From a bacterium (GTDB lineage: Bacteria; Zhuqueibacterota; QNDG01; DTFT01), in assembly GCA_030372965.1 (NCBI GenBank), contig JAUCQC010000070.1, positions 1-39,655 on the forward strand: DNA of 39,655 nt, written 5' to 3'. A program made the translations under genes and the position numbers. The notes below the pieces were generated by a model that saw only the letters and a list, made by a program, of their open reading frames with translations, did not search any database and was not told the DNA's origin. This document shows positions 17,432 to 26,431 of this stretch, piece by piece (position 1 is the first letter of the stretch; every line of letters starts with the position of its first letter).

Positions 17432-17959
17432 ATGTTGAAGAGAGACCATGTGATTCAGGTCCATTCCCGGGGGAGGCGCGGAAGCCCGGGCTTTTCCCTG
17501 GTCGAAATCATCGTTGTGCTGACGGTTCTGGGAGTTGTCGCCGCCGCGGCCGGACTGGGTTTCAGGGCGATCAATGAAAAATCCCGCATCGCAGTGGCCG
17601 CCTCAAACGCGCTCTCGGACCTGCGTTACGCGCAGGAAACCGCAATGACGGAACGCCAGGATGTGACATTCACTGTGAATTCCGGGACGAATTCCTATTC
17701 CGCGGCGTACTCCGCGTCCGGCGCGCTCCTGAAATCTCCCCTGAAGCCGACCGAAAGCCTGAACGTCACGCTCGGCGTGAAGGAAACCAAGGGCGTTTCC
17801 ATCACGGCGGCGAACGCGAGCATCACCTTCAATCCGGACGGCATACCCTACAGCCCTTATCCTTCGGGAGGAGATCTGGCGGGCGCGGTCACCATCATGA
17901 CATTGAACGGGGAAATGAGCGTTGTTCTTCAGCCGTCCGGTTATTCGGAAGTCCAATAA
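17432..17959 (+). CDS. Minor pilin, GspH/FimT-like
   Basis: The 175-residue prepilin has a 20-residue leader ending in Gly20 before FSLVEIIVVLTVLG, with Glu at +5 of the mature form. The start at 17432 is fixed by GGAGG six bases upstream; a longer open frame from 17297 runs through the hairpin and is rejected. Size, the N-terminal helix and the RYAQETAMTERQDVTF segment resemble GspH/FimT pseudopilins. It is the first of four minor pilin genes and probably helps form the priming tip complex of the pilus. Confidence 0.85.
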   Translation: MLKRDHVIQVHSRGRRGSPGFSLVEIIVVLTVLGVVAAAAGLGFRAINEKSRIAVAASNALSDLRYAQETAMTERQDVTFTVNSGTNSYSAAYSASGALLKSPLKPTESLNVTLGVKETKGVSITAANASITFNPDGIPYSPYPSGGDLAGAVTIMTLNGEMSVVLQPSGYSEVQ

Positions 17960-17982
17960 CCGGTCTTCCGGGAGGCTCAAAA

Positions 17983-18387
17983 ATGGTTCAACCCAGGAAA
18001 AGCAGATATTCGGAACGCGGCATGTCCCTAGTCGAGATAATCGTGGTCATCGTGATGCTCGGCATCGTCGCCTACCCCCTCACCGGGCTGGCCAAGGCCA
18101 ATCTGAAGGGCCTGGCGCAGTATTCCCAGATGCAGAAAGCCCAATTCGACCTGCAGAGCCAGATGGAGCAGGTGCTGGCCGATTTCTCATCCCTGGGTTA
18201 CGACGGCCTCAAAACCGGATGGCAGGAAAAAACCGGCAAAACGGGTTCAGGGCTCTTTAATTATCATGTCACGTTCACGGCGGATGTCGTCCGCAACAGC
18301 ATCACCTGCTCCGATGTCACGGTCACTCTTTCCGGCGGGACTCTGAGAGAACCGATCTCGCTGACGACGATGATATCGAAACAGTAA
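17983..18387 (+). CDS. Minor pilin, GspI/PilV-like
   Basis: The 134-residue prepilin has a 13-residue leader ending in Gly13 before MSLVEIIVVIVMLGIVAYP. Glu +5 and the helix-breaking Pro are present. GGAGG precedes the ATG by seven bases. The MSLVE start and short size suggest the GspI/PilV class of minor pilins, which sit in the tip complex, but the assignment rests on the signal region and gene order only. It follows the GspH-like gene by 23 bases. Confidence 0.8.
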   Translation: MVQPRKSRYSERGMSLVEIIVVIVMLGIVAYPLTGLAKANLKGLAQYSQMQKAQFDLQSQMEQVLADFSSLGYDGLKTGWQEKTGKTGSGLFNYHVTFTADVVRNSITCSDVTVTLSGGTLREPISLTTMISKQ

Positions 18388-18395
18388 TTTTTCAT

Positions 18396-18424
18396 TTGCT
18401 AAATACATGCGTTTTCATTATATT
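18396..18424 (+). promoter_or_regulatory. Candidate internal promoter before the PilW-like gene
   Basis: TTGCTA (18396-18401), a 17-base spacer and TATATT (18419-18424) resemble a sigma70 promoter. They lie in a conspicuously AT-rich 56-base gap between two minor pilin genes. The start codon at 18444 would be only about 13 bases after the transcription start, but AGGTG is still upstream of it. This is a pattern match only. Confidence 0.35.
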
Positions 18425-18443
18425 TAAAGGTCAGGTGCGAACC

Positions 18444-19019
18444 ATGGGCAAAACAGGAGCCATCATTCCGAGACGGGGGCACGAATGGATCCGGTTCGCC
18501 GGATTCACGCTCGTGGAACTGGTCATTGTCCTGGTCGTCGCGGCCATACTGGTCCTGGCGATCACGCCCCTGATGAAGGTCAATCTGAACGCCTATGTGA
18601 CGGTTCAGAAGGGCAAGAAGGACCTCGACATGGCGCGCATCGGTTTCGGCCGCATGGTGTCCGAGATGAAGCGCATTCAGAACGCGAATGACGTTCTCAT
18701 CCTCGGCGCCAACCAGGTGCAGTTCGAACCCGCGTTTTACCGTAACGGCGACTGGTACAGTCATGTCATTCAGTACACCTACGACCCGGCCGCCCAGATC
18801 ATCACCCGGAACGTCATGACCGGAGATATGCTGGAATACCCGCTGGTGAAGGATGTCTCCGCCTTCACCATCACCTATCTGGACAGGAACGGGACCGCGG
18901 TGACCACTTCCAAGGACATCTGGCGGATCAGGCTGAACATGACCGTCGGCACGGGAAGCGGCGCGGTCACCTACACGCAGGATATCCATCCGAAAATCAT
19001 TCCATACGTCAACGGTTGA
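18444..19019 (+). CDS. Minor pilin, GspJ/PilW-like
   Basis: The 191-residue prepilin has a 20-residue leader ending in Gly20 before FTLVELVIVLVVAAILVLAITP, with Glu at +5. The ATG at 18444 was chosen to give a normal leader; a GTG at 18435 and an open frame from 18396 are less likely. The helix is followed by a long helical segment (KGKKDLDMARIGFGRMVSEMKRI) and a beta-rich domain, as in GspJ/PilW proteins. It is the third of the four minor pilin genes, and GAGG for the next gene overlaps its stop. Confidence 0.82.
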   Translation: MGKTGAIIPRRGHEWIRFAGFTLVELVIVLVVAAILVLAITPLMKVNLNAYVTVQKGKKDLDMARIGFGRMVSEMKRIQNANDVLILGANQVQFEPAFYRNGDWYSHVIQYTYDPAAQIITRNVMTGDMLEYPLVKDVSAFTITYLDRNGTAVTTSKDIWRIRLNMTVGTGSGAVTYTQDIHPKIIPYVNG

Positions 19020-19027
19020 GGTGCTTT

Positions 19028-19966
19028 ATGAGTCGGAAAATCATGTCCCAGGCGCTGAAGGGGGAGAGAGGCTTCTGGTCGGCCGTGTTCCTGATTTTCC
19101 TGGTCACGCTCGGGCTTTTCGGCATGGGCGCCTACACTTTGATGCGCACCGAGTCGGTCAACCTGGCCAATGAATCCAAGGCGATGCAGGCCGAGTCGGC
19201 GCTGACAGCCGGATGCTACTACGCGCTCAACTCGCTGTTCAAGGGTGTTTTTACCAACACCATCGGGCTCACGCCGATCTCCATCGGCGGCGCTCTCGTG
19301 ACCTGCGACACGGCGCAAATGGGCAATCTCGTGCGCCTGAACGTCAGATCGAGTTACGATGGAGTCCAGCGGAGGGCGTTCATCGATTTTCAGCTCGGCA
19401 TCCGGCTCCGCGACAAGGCCATCGTGACCACGGACGTGGACAACGGCGTGTCCGCGCGCGACTCCCTGAACCGGAACGATCCCAACCGGCTGGTTCAGCA
19501 CGCGGATTCCATTCCCGGCATCAAGGAGGATTCGCTCCTGGCCTGGGCCACAAGACAGGGGCACTACATCGTCGGAGACGCAGGGGACGCGGACGTCGGC
19601 AACAGCTTTTTCCAGGCCGACGGAAAAACACCGAACGTCTATTGGATCACCGGAAATTATACCGTCTCCGGCAAGAAGGACCAGGGCGGCATCTTCGTGG
19701 TGGAGGGAAATGTGACGATCAGCGGCGCGGACCGGATCAAGGGGATTGTGTATCTGCCGCACACCACTTCCACCATCATCCACGGCGGGGGAAAACCGAC
19801 CGGGAATTCCATCGAGGGCGCCCTGGTCAGCCACGGCGCCATCACCGGCACGGGCTCGCACGCCAATGTCAAGCACCGTCCGCTGTACATGAACGTGTTC
19901 TGCGACAATTTTCAGAAGTACAGCGATAATATACAGGATTTGATGGCGCTTTGGGTGTATATCTGA
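19028..19966 (+). CDS. PilX/GspK-like minor pilin lacking Glu5
   Basis: The 312-residue protein has a basic leader ending in Gly15 (ALKGERG), then FWSAVFLIFLVTLGLFGMGAYTLMRTES. Position +5 is Val where other pilins have Glu, as known for tip pseudopilins of the GspK/PilX type. The soluble domain contains beta-rich repeats (GGIFVVEGNVTISGADRIKGIVYLP), as seen in polymer-forming or beta-helical segments. The ATG at 19028 is seven bases after GAGG; a TTG at 19016 is rejected. As a Glu5-lacking pilin it would be expected at the pilus tip. Confidence 0.75.
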   Translation: MSRKIMSQALKGERGFWSAVFLIFLVTLGLFGMGAYTLMRTESVNLANESKAMQAESALTAGCYYALNSLFKGVFTNTIGLTPISIGGALVTCDTAQMGNLVRLNVRSSYDGVQRRAFIDFQLGIRLRDKAIVTTDVDNGVSARDSLNRNDPNRLVQHADSIPGIKEDSLLAWATRQGHYIVGDAGDADVGNSFFQADGKTPNVYWITGNYTVSGKKDQGGIFVVEGNVTISGADRIKGIVYLPHTTSTIIHGGGKPTGNSIEGALVSHGAITGTGSHANVKHRPLYMNVFCDNFQKYSDNIQDLMALWVYI

Positions 19967-19998
19967 TTCGGGCTCACGATTAAAAGAGAAAACGCCTT

Positions 19999-21756
19999 AT
20001 GGGGAAAAAGATCAAAACCACGCAGCCGTGGCCGCTGGTTCTCGGTGTGGATTGGGGTTCGCCCCAGGGGATCAAGTATGTCCTGATCCGCAGAACCGCG
20101 GCTTCTCGCACCTACGTCGACCTTTTCGGCAAGATACCCATCACCGCCGGGGGCCCCGAATCCTTCTACGACGCCGTTCAGGGCGTGCACGAACTCTTCC
20201 TCCGCGAGAAAAAAGCCAGAAAAGCGAAACTCGTTCTCGGGCTGGGCACGGAGCGCCTGGTGCTCAAGAAGGAATCCTTCCCGCCCCTGTCCTCCAAGGA
20301 AGTACGGCAGGCCGTGTTGTTCGGATTGCAGAAGGAACTCGACCGGGAAGGCGGGGACTCGGTCATCGTGTACGATTTTTCTGCGGTCGGCAAGGACCCA
20401 GCCGTGCCGGAGAACACGGAGTATCTGTGCATCGGCGCGGAGGAGTCCTTTGTCTCGGAACGGGCCAACGTGTTCGCGTCCGAGGGCGCGATTCCGGTCA
20501 AGATCACCTCGAACACGCTGTCCCTGGTCAATCTGCTCTCCGCCTTCCCGGATGGAATGGCTCCGGGCCGGTTCTGCGTCCTGGACATCGGCGCCAGCCG
20601 CAGTGTGCTCGCTTTTTTCCGCGACGGCCAGGCCGACTTTCAGCGTGACCTGGTCATCGGCGGCGACGACTTCACCAAGGCCATCACGGGCACGATTTTT
20701 CACGAGGGCCGGGCCATACAGTTCACCACCAAGGAAGCCCTCGAATTCAAGTACAAGTACGGGTATCCGCTCGGATTCTCCGAGGGCATGACCTTCCGCG
20801 GCGCTCCCCTGAGCGAGATCGGCGCCATGATGCGGCCCGTGATGGAGCGCCTCACGGGCGAAATTCACCGCTCGATCGGCTTCTACAAGGACAAATCCGG
20901 CGGAGAACAGGTTTCCAGCCTGGTTCTGATCGGGGGAGGGTCCCAGCTCAAGCACCTGTCCCACGCGCTCACGGAACGCCTCGGCATACCGACGGTCGTG
21001 GCGAGACCCCCGGCCCAGCTTCGTATCTCAGGCGGCGAGAAGCAGGAACAGAAATTCAGGGGCCACTTTCTCGAATACGCCAATGCCCTTGCGAACGCCC
21101 TCGAAACCCGTTCACAGGGCGTCCTGCTTCCCGCAAAATACCGGAAAATACACCTGCTGTCGCAGATCCGGTACTATCTGAACTGGGCCGCGGTGCTTCT
21201 GCTCTTCTTTATCGCCATTTTCTCCCTGACCAGTTACTTTCAGCTCAAACAGCTAAAAACCGTCGAGCAGGAACGAACCCGCAAGGCGCACATCGTGGCC
21301 AGCAAGCTGGCCCGGTATGAGAAGAACCTGGCTCAACGGAACACGGCGACCTTGGGGCTCACCCGATTCGAGGAGAAGGTCAAGCAGGATCCGCGGAACA
21401 TCCAGCTTCTCAGGGCGGTATCCGCAGCGCTTCCCAAAACCCTTTCTCTGTCGGAAGTGGTCATCGGCACTGAGCCCGAGGCGCCGAAGAAAGGCGGAAA
21501 GCCGCCTGCCTCTAAACCGGCTGGTTCGAAAGCGGGTGCGGCGGACGCTGCAGCCGCGCCTGAAACAGCGCCCAAAATTCTGACCATCAAGGGAGACAGC
21601 CGGATGTCCATTCCGGACATAAGGATGTCAGTGGCACAATTTTTGTTGGATTTGTCAAAGTCAGGTTATTTAACAGATGTTAAATTGCAAGATGAAAACA
21701 CGATTGACGCAACCGATGAATACCTGTTCACTGTCACCGCAAAGCTAAATTACTGA
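19999..21756 (+). CDS. PilM-PilN fusion protein
   Basis: A single 585-residue reading frame joins two normally separate alignment-complex proteins. Residues 1-370 are PilM-like, an actin-fold cytoplasmic protein, with VLGVDWGS (14-21), the phosphate motif LDIGASRS (195-202) and IGGGSQL (311-317). A GVLLPAKYR segment (374-382) resembles the N-terminal LLP motif with which PilN binds PilM. A membrane segment at about 394-412 and a periplasmic coiled-coil and ferredoxin-like PilN part follow. A Lys/Pro/Ala-rich linker lies at about 490-530. The overall plan equals that of GspL in type II secretion. The last 150 bases are locally AT-rich. It is followed by pilO after five bases. Confidence 0.88.
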   Translation: MGKKIKTTQPWPLVLGVDWGSPQGIKYVLIRRTAASRTYVDLFGKIPITAGGPESFYDAVQGVHELFLREKKARKAKLVLGLGTERLVLKKESFPPLSSKEVRQAVLFGLQKELDREGGDSVIVYDFSAVGKDPAVPENTEYLCIGAEESFVSERANVFASEGAIPVKITSNTLSLVNLLSAFPDGMAPGRFCVLDIGASRSVLAFFRDGQADFQRDLVIGGDDFTKAITGTIFHEGRAIQFTTKEALEFKYKYGYPLGFSEGMTFRGAPLSEIGAMMRPVMERLTGEIHRSIGFYKDKSGGEQVSSLVLIGGGSQLKHLSHALTERLGIPTVVARPPAQLRISGGEKQEQKFRGHFLEYANALANALETRSQGVLLPAKYRKIHLLSQIRYYLNWAAVLLLFFIAIFSLTSYFQLKQLKTVEQERTRKAHIVASKLARYEKNLAQRNTATLGLTRFEEKVKQDPRNIQLLRAVSAALPKTLSLSEVVIGTEPEAPKKGGKPPASKPAGSKAGAADAAAAPETAPKILTIKGDSRMSIPDIRMSVAQFLLDLSKSGYLTDVKLQDENTIDATDEYLFTVTAKLNY

Positions 21757-21761
21757 TTATT

Positions 21762-22364
21762 ATGAAAAAGAATGCTTACACGGGCTTTGTGTTCTTCCTG
21801 ATCGTCTTCATCGGCGCCATCGCCTGGTTTTTCTTTTATTACACGCCGACCAAGGGGCAGATCAGGGATATCCGCGGGAAAATCGCTGTCCTGGACCGTA
21901 AAATCAAGCAGGACATACCCGAGACTCAGATTCTTGCGGTTCAACAGGAGACCGACAGCCTGGTCAGCTCGCTTCAGCGGCGCAAGACCCGCGTCTACCC
22001 GATGTCCGATTTTCTGCTTCTGGGCAGGCGCGTGCAGGAGGCCATCAACAAGTACGATCTGACTTTGGTGTCGCTGAATCCCATGTACGAAAAGATCGAG
22101 GAAGCCCAGAGGGATACGTCCGAGATCGCTGAACTGCCGATGACCATCGTCCTCAAGGGCCGGTATTCCGGTTTCACGCGCCTGCTCGACGAACAGAACG
22201 AATGGCCCTTTCTGATCCGCGCGGAGGCGTTCGACCTGAAGCGGGAAGACATCGCCAAATCAACCGTCCTGTTCTCCATCAAGGGCGTCATTTTTTTGAA
22301 GAAAGAGGCTTCGGTCTCCAAACCGCGGACAGTTCCGGTCCCGGCCGGAAAACCGAAAACCTGA
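21762..22364 (+). CDS. pilO: Type IV pilus alignment protein PilO
   Basis: The 200-residue inner-membrane protein has one N-terminal membrane segment (about 7-27), a coiled coil (30-75) and a periplasmic ferredoxin-like domain (LPMTIVLKGRYSGFTRLL), as in PilO. It would pair with the PilN portion of the upstream fusion to form the periplasmic part of the alignment complex. No good ribosome site precedes the ATG, and the five-base distance to the upstream stop suggests translational coupling. The C-terminus is a Lys/Pro-rich tail. Confidence 0.9.
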   Translation: MKKNAYTGFVFFLIVFIGAIAWFFFYYTPTKGQIRDIRGKIAVLDRKIKQDIPETQILAVQQETDSLVSSLQRRKTRVYPMSDFLLLGRRVQEAINKYDLTLVSLNPMYEKIEEAQRDTSEIAELPMTIVLKGRYSGFTRLLDEQNEWPFLIRAEAFDLKREDIAKSTVLFSIKGVIFLKKEASVSKPRTVPVPAGKPKT

Positions 22365-22416
22365 AACGCGACGCGAGAACCGCGGGCCAGAACAGCCCCG
22401 CGACTCGGAGGATTCC

Positions 22417-25400
22417 ATGTCAGTGCATCGTTCATCCCGGAAAACCCTGCAAAAGGCCGCGCTCGGAGCCCTGATCCTGCTCGCCGGCCTGTTCTGCTCC
22501 CAGCAGAATCCCCTGGACCCCACCGGTTCGCTCGGCGGAAAACTCAGCCTGCTGGTCAACATGACCGCCTCTCCGAACCGCGTGCGCACCGGGGGCGTCA
22601 AGTCGCAGATTCTGGTCCGTCTGATGGACGAGAACAGCCAGCCGATCGCCAACGGCACGGTCACCTTTCAGACCTCGATGGGCACGTTGACGCCGGCCTC
22701 CGCGGTGACCAGTTCAACCGGATGGGTTTCGACCGAGCTGACCAGCGGCACGACAGCGGGCTCCGCCACGGTGACCGCGCGGTACGGTCAGGCCGCGTCT
22801 TCGACCGTCACCGTGGAATTTGTGTCCGGAGCCACCGACACTTCCGGGGTCATTCTCCTCATGGAGGCCGACCAGAATGAAATCCTCGCCAACGGCATTT
22901 CCACGTCCAAGCTGAATCTTCAGCTTGTCACCCGGGGATCCGAATCCCTGTCCGCGAGCGAAATCGCGCTGACTTCCACGGCCGGAACCCTTCCTGCGTC
23001 CGTGTTCACCGACTCGGACGGAAAAGCCGAAACCGTTCTGACGTCCGTCGCGTCGCCGGTCGATGTCATGGCCACCGTGCGCGCGGTCTATGGAAGCCAG
23101 GAGGTCACGGTGAATGTGCTGTTCAAGGGCGTTCGTTTTGATCTGGAAGCCGCTCCCCAGGCGCTGTTCGCGGACGGTGCCAGCGTGGCGTCCGTCCGTG
23201 CCGTTCTGAAGGAATCCACCACGGGAATCGGTTTGCCCAACGAACCCGTGCGCTTCGGCTCGACTCTCGGCACCATTCAGGCGCAGGCGCTCACCGACCT
23301 GTCCGGCACGGCCACGGTGCAACTCACGAGCGGAACCGCGACCGGCACGGCGGTGATTGTCGCGCGGTACGGCCGCACGCTGCTCGACACGGTGCGCGTG
23401 GCGTTCCAGACGCCGTCGTATTCCGTGGAAACCGCCGCGACACCCAAAGCCATACTCGCCGACGGGCTTGATAAGAGCACGATACGCGTGACGGTCAAGG
23501 ACGAGAACGGCAGGGCCATCGCCGGCCAGGCGGTTTATTTCGCGACCACGGCCGGGGACATTGATTATGTCTCCACGACGAATAATCTGGGCGTGACCGA
23601 GGCCACTCTGGTCGGAACGGCTTCGGCCGTGGACCAAACGGCCACGGTGACGGTCACCGTCAAGGGAATCAGCAAGACGCTGCCCGTGCAGTTCAAAGGC
23701 GTCCAATTCGAGGTGACGGCCGATCCCCGTTATCTGACCGCGGACGGCGTCAGTCAATCGAGAGTCACCGCCTACGTGCGTGAAACCACCAGCCGCATCG
23801 GAATCGGGGATGCCGTCGTTCAGTTCGGATCGAATCTCGGCACCATTCCGGGAACCGTGCAGACGGATGTTCAGGGCGTGGCCGCGGCCCTGCTGACCAG
23901 CAGCACGGTTCAGGGCACGGCGCGCGTCGTGGCGCGATTCGGCAATGTGTTCCTTGACACCGTGAATGTCCAGTTCGGCTCGCAGACGGCGTCCGGCATT
24001 CAGCAGATCGCGGCGAGCCCCGGCTACATTCTCGCGAACGGCCAGGACCAGGCTTTCGTGTCCGTGAAAGTGGTGGACGCGGGCAACCGTCCGGTGGCCG
24101 GCGCGTCCGTCAATTTCACGGCTTCATCCGGCGTCATACAGACCCAGGATGAAACGGACGCCATGGGTGTGGCCACCGTGCCGCTGACGTCGAGTGAAAG
24201 CACGACCGACGTGGTCTCCACGGTGACCGCCACATACGGCCAGCAGACCCTGTCGACACAGGTCGTGTTCGAGGGCGTGCAGATGACCGTTTCCGCGTCG
24301 CCGCTCGCCATACTCGCGGACGGACGCAGCACTTCGACGGTGCGCGTGGTGATGAAAAGAACCACGAGCAAGATCGCGATCACAGGCGCGGCGCTCCGAT
24401 TCGCGACCGATCTCGGCACGATTCCGGCCTCGGCCTCCACCAACTCCGAGGGCGTGGCCCAGGTCAATCTCACGAGCAGCACATCGGTGGGCACGGCCCG
24501 CGTCACGGTTCTCTACGGCGCGACGCTCAGCGGTCAGGCTTCGGTCAATTTCCAGGCGTCCATTCCCACCTATCTGCAGGTTTCCGCGACGCCTCCGGTC
24601 CTGCCCGCGGACGGCAAGAGCCAGTCGGAGATCAGGGCCATCATCAGTGACGCGAACCGCAATCCGGTTCCGGACGGGACTCTGGTCCAGTTCGAGCTCG
24701 CCCGCGGCTCCGGCAGCATGGACCGCCAGAAAACCACGGTCAATGGCGTCGCGAGCACTCTTCTCACCGCGGGCACACGGCCGGACAACGCCTGGGTGCG
24801 CGTCACCTCGGGCGCTCTCCGCGACAGCATCCTGGTCGTGTACACCGTGGGCCAGCCGTATCAGGTCCTGATCAACGCGTCGCCGACGCGCATCGCCGCG
24901 GACGGAATCGAGATCTCCAACATCAGCGCCCGGGTCCTGGACGAGCAGGGCAATCCGGTGACCGGTGTGAATGTGTTCTTCACCGCCACGATCGGGGACA
25001 TCACGCCGAACGCGCCCACGGACGGCCAGGGCATGGCCTACGGCCAGTTCTCAAGCGGCATCGTGGGAACCGCCACGGTCACCGCATCGGTGAGCCTCAG
25101 CGGGAACAAGACTCTGAGCAGCAATGTGGTCATACAGGCCACTGCCGGCGGATCCAATTCCATCCAACTGAGATTCGATCCGGTGTGGATCGGCGTGCGC
25201 GACACGGGACAGAACCAGACCATGACCGTGTACGCGGACATCAAGGACGCCAAGAACAATCCCGTGGACGACGGCACGCTCGTTCAGTTCGCCTTCGTGG
25301 GCAGTCCGCTTGGATGCGCGTTTAGCACAACCCGGTCCATTCCGACGGTCGGCGGAACCGCCCAGATCAGCGTCACGAGCGGCACGCAGGCCGGGAGCAT

Positions 25401-26412
25401 ACGCATCAAGGCCACGGTGGTGAACGGCGCGGGCGTTCCGGTCACGCCCGCCATTTCCGCGACGTCGACTTATCTGCTGGTGCACGCGGGTCCGCCGTAC
25501 ATCGAAAACATCAATGACCTGACCACCACGCACCTGACCGTGCGCGCCACGCGCCTCAATATCTGGTCCGCTCTCGACACGACACAGGTCTCCATTCTCG
25601 TGGGAGACAAGTACAACAATCCGGTGGAACGGAACACGGCTGTGTACCTGACCGTGTCCGGCGGCGTGATCAGCACGCACACTGCCTACACCAACGAATT
25701 CGGAAAGGCGACGGTTGTGCTGACCGGCGGCAATCCCCAGCCGACCATAGACCGTTTCTACAATTATCCCGGCATGCAGGACCCGAACACCCGGGCCGTT
25801 CTGCCCGGGTTCATGTGGTTCGAAAGTCTCGGCCAGTGGCTGATCCCGAATTTCGACGCGTACCCGGAATCCGCTGTCGGCGGTGAATCTTACCCGGGCA
25901 TCGCCGCGGGCCGGATTCTGAACACCGAGGGGAATACCTTACAGAACGACGGCATCGCCCGCGTCATGGCTTCAACCGAAGGCGTGGACGCGGCCGGACG
26001 ATCGGCCATTGTCTGGGACCAGACCGCGGTCGCGATGACGGGCCCCGTGTTTTTCGAAGATAATTCCATGCAGGTGATCGCGGAAAGAGGGGACAATATC
26101 CTTTATGACGGTGAATCCGCCACAATACGCATCACGCTCATGGACGGGAACGGCAATCCGGTCGTCTCGGGCACTCAAATTTTAGCCGCTTTGACGAGCG
26201 AGACTGCGCAGGCCAAGCTGAGCTGGACCGAATTCAACACGGGCAATGGAATGGGGCAGAGCTACTACTATATCACGATATCCTCCGCGTTGAATCCGGA
26301 AAAACCCAAGGGCGGCATCACCGGCATACGGATCAATTGGAACAACACTTTCTACAGGGGATGGGCGGCTGTGGCCGGCCAGTTCCTGATCGATATCAAC
26401 CGGCGGCCGTAA
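22417..26412 (+). CDS. Giant Ig-like (Big_1/invasin-type) repeat lipoprotein inside the pilus locus
   Basis: The 1331-residue protein has a signal sequence ending at Cys27 (LAGLFCSQQNPLDP). The Phe at -1 is unusual for a lipobox, but the NPLDP continuation is typical of FCB lipoproteins. About eleven Ig-like domains of 90-100 residues follow, each with an ILADGxSxSxIxVxVxDxxGxP pattern, a GTI or GDI turn, TDxxGxAxVxLTSG, and VTARYG: the Big_1 pattern of invasins and intimins. Domains 2-7 alternate between two types, forming a 190-residue super-repeat. A non-repetitive segment (about 25740-26060) precedes a final domain. GGAGG stands five bases before the ATG. The gene interrupts the pilO-pilP order. 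A periplasm-spanning or surface role linked to the pilus is inference. Confidence 0.82.
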   Translation: MSVHRSSRKTLQKAALGALILLAGLFCSQQNPLDPTGSLGGKLSLLVNMTASPNRVRTGGVKSQILVRLMDENSQPIANGTVTFQTSMGTLTPASAVTSSTGWVSTELTSGTTAGSATVTARYGQAASSTVTVEFVSGATDTSGVILLMEADQNEILANGISTSKLNLQLVTRGSESLSASEIALTSTAGTLPASVFTDSDGKAETVLTSVASPVDVMATVRAVYGSQEVTVNVLFKGVRFDLEAAPQALFADGASVASVRAVLKESTTGIGLPNEPVRFGSTLGTIQAQALTDLSGTATVQLTSGTATGTAVIVARYGRTLLDTVRVAFQTPSYSVETAATPKAILADGLDKSTIRVTVKDENGRAIAGQAVYFATTAGDIDYVSTTNNLGVTEATLVGTASAVDQTATVTVTVKGISKTLPVQFKGVQFEVTADPRYLTADGVSQSRVTAYVRETTSRIGIGDAVVQFGSNLGTIPGTVQTDVQGVAAALLTSSTVQGTARVVARFGNVFLDTVNVQFGSQTASGIQQIAASPGYILANGQDQAFVSVKVVDAGNRPVAGASVNFTASSGVIQTQDETDAMGVATVPLTSSESTTDVVSTVTATYGQQTLSTQVVFEGVQMTVSASPLAILADGRSTSTVRVVMKRTTSKIAITGAALRFATDLGTIPASASTNSEGVAQVNLTSSTSVGTARVTVLYGATLSGQASVNFQASIPTYLQVSATPPVLPADGKSQSEIRAIISDANRNPVPDGTLVQFELARGSGSMDRQKTTVNGVASTLLTAGTRPDNAWVRVTSGALRDSILVVYTVGQPYQVLINASPTRIAADGIEISNISARVLDEQGNPVTGVNVFFTATIGDITPNAPTDGQGMAYGQFSSGIVGTATVTASVSLSGNKTLSSNVVIQATAGGSNSIQLRFDPVWIGVRDTGQNQTMTVYADIKDAKNNPVDDGTLVQFAFVGSPLGCAFSTTRSIPTVGGTAQISVTSGTQAGSIRIKATVVNGAGVPVTPAISATSTYLLVHAGPPYIENINDLTTTHLTVRATRLNIWSALDTTQVSILVGDKYNNPVERNTAVYLTVSGGVISTHTAYTNEFGKATVVLTGGNPQPTIDRFYNYPGMQDPNTRAVLPGFMWFESLGQWLIPNFDAYPESAVGGESYPGIAAGRILNTEGNTLQNDGIARVMASTEGVDAAGRSAIVWDQTAVAMTGPVFFEDNSMQVIAERGDNILYDGESATIRITLMDGNGNPVVSGTQILAALTSETAQAKLSWTEFNTGNGMGQSYYYITISSALNPEKPKGGITGIRINWNNTFYRGWAAVAGQFLIDINRRP
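22845..24560 (+). repeat. Three A-B pairs of Ig domains (190-192-residue super-repeat)
   Basis: Within the lipoprotein, type A domains (2, 4, 6) end in F(K/E)GV, and type B domains (3, 5, 7) carry a TTxxI..., FGSxLGTI-like core. Equivalent B-domain starts at 23131, 23701 and 24277 are 570 and 576 bases apart. The array therefore grew by duplication of two-domain units. Confidence 0.7.
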
Positions 26413-26431
26413 GGGCGGGAGAACGAATCAC

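Noticed and set aside
21669-21684. TTTAAC-AGAT-GTTAAA dyad near the end of pilM-pilN
   Set aside because: Lies inside coding sequence in a locally AT-rich patch, with no promoter elements; likely chance.
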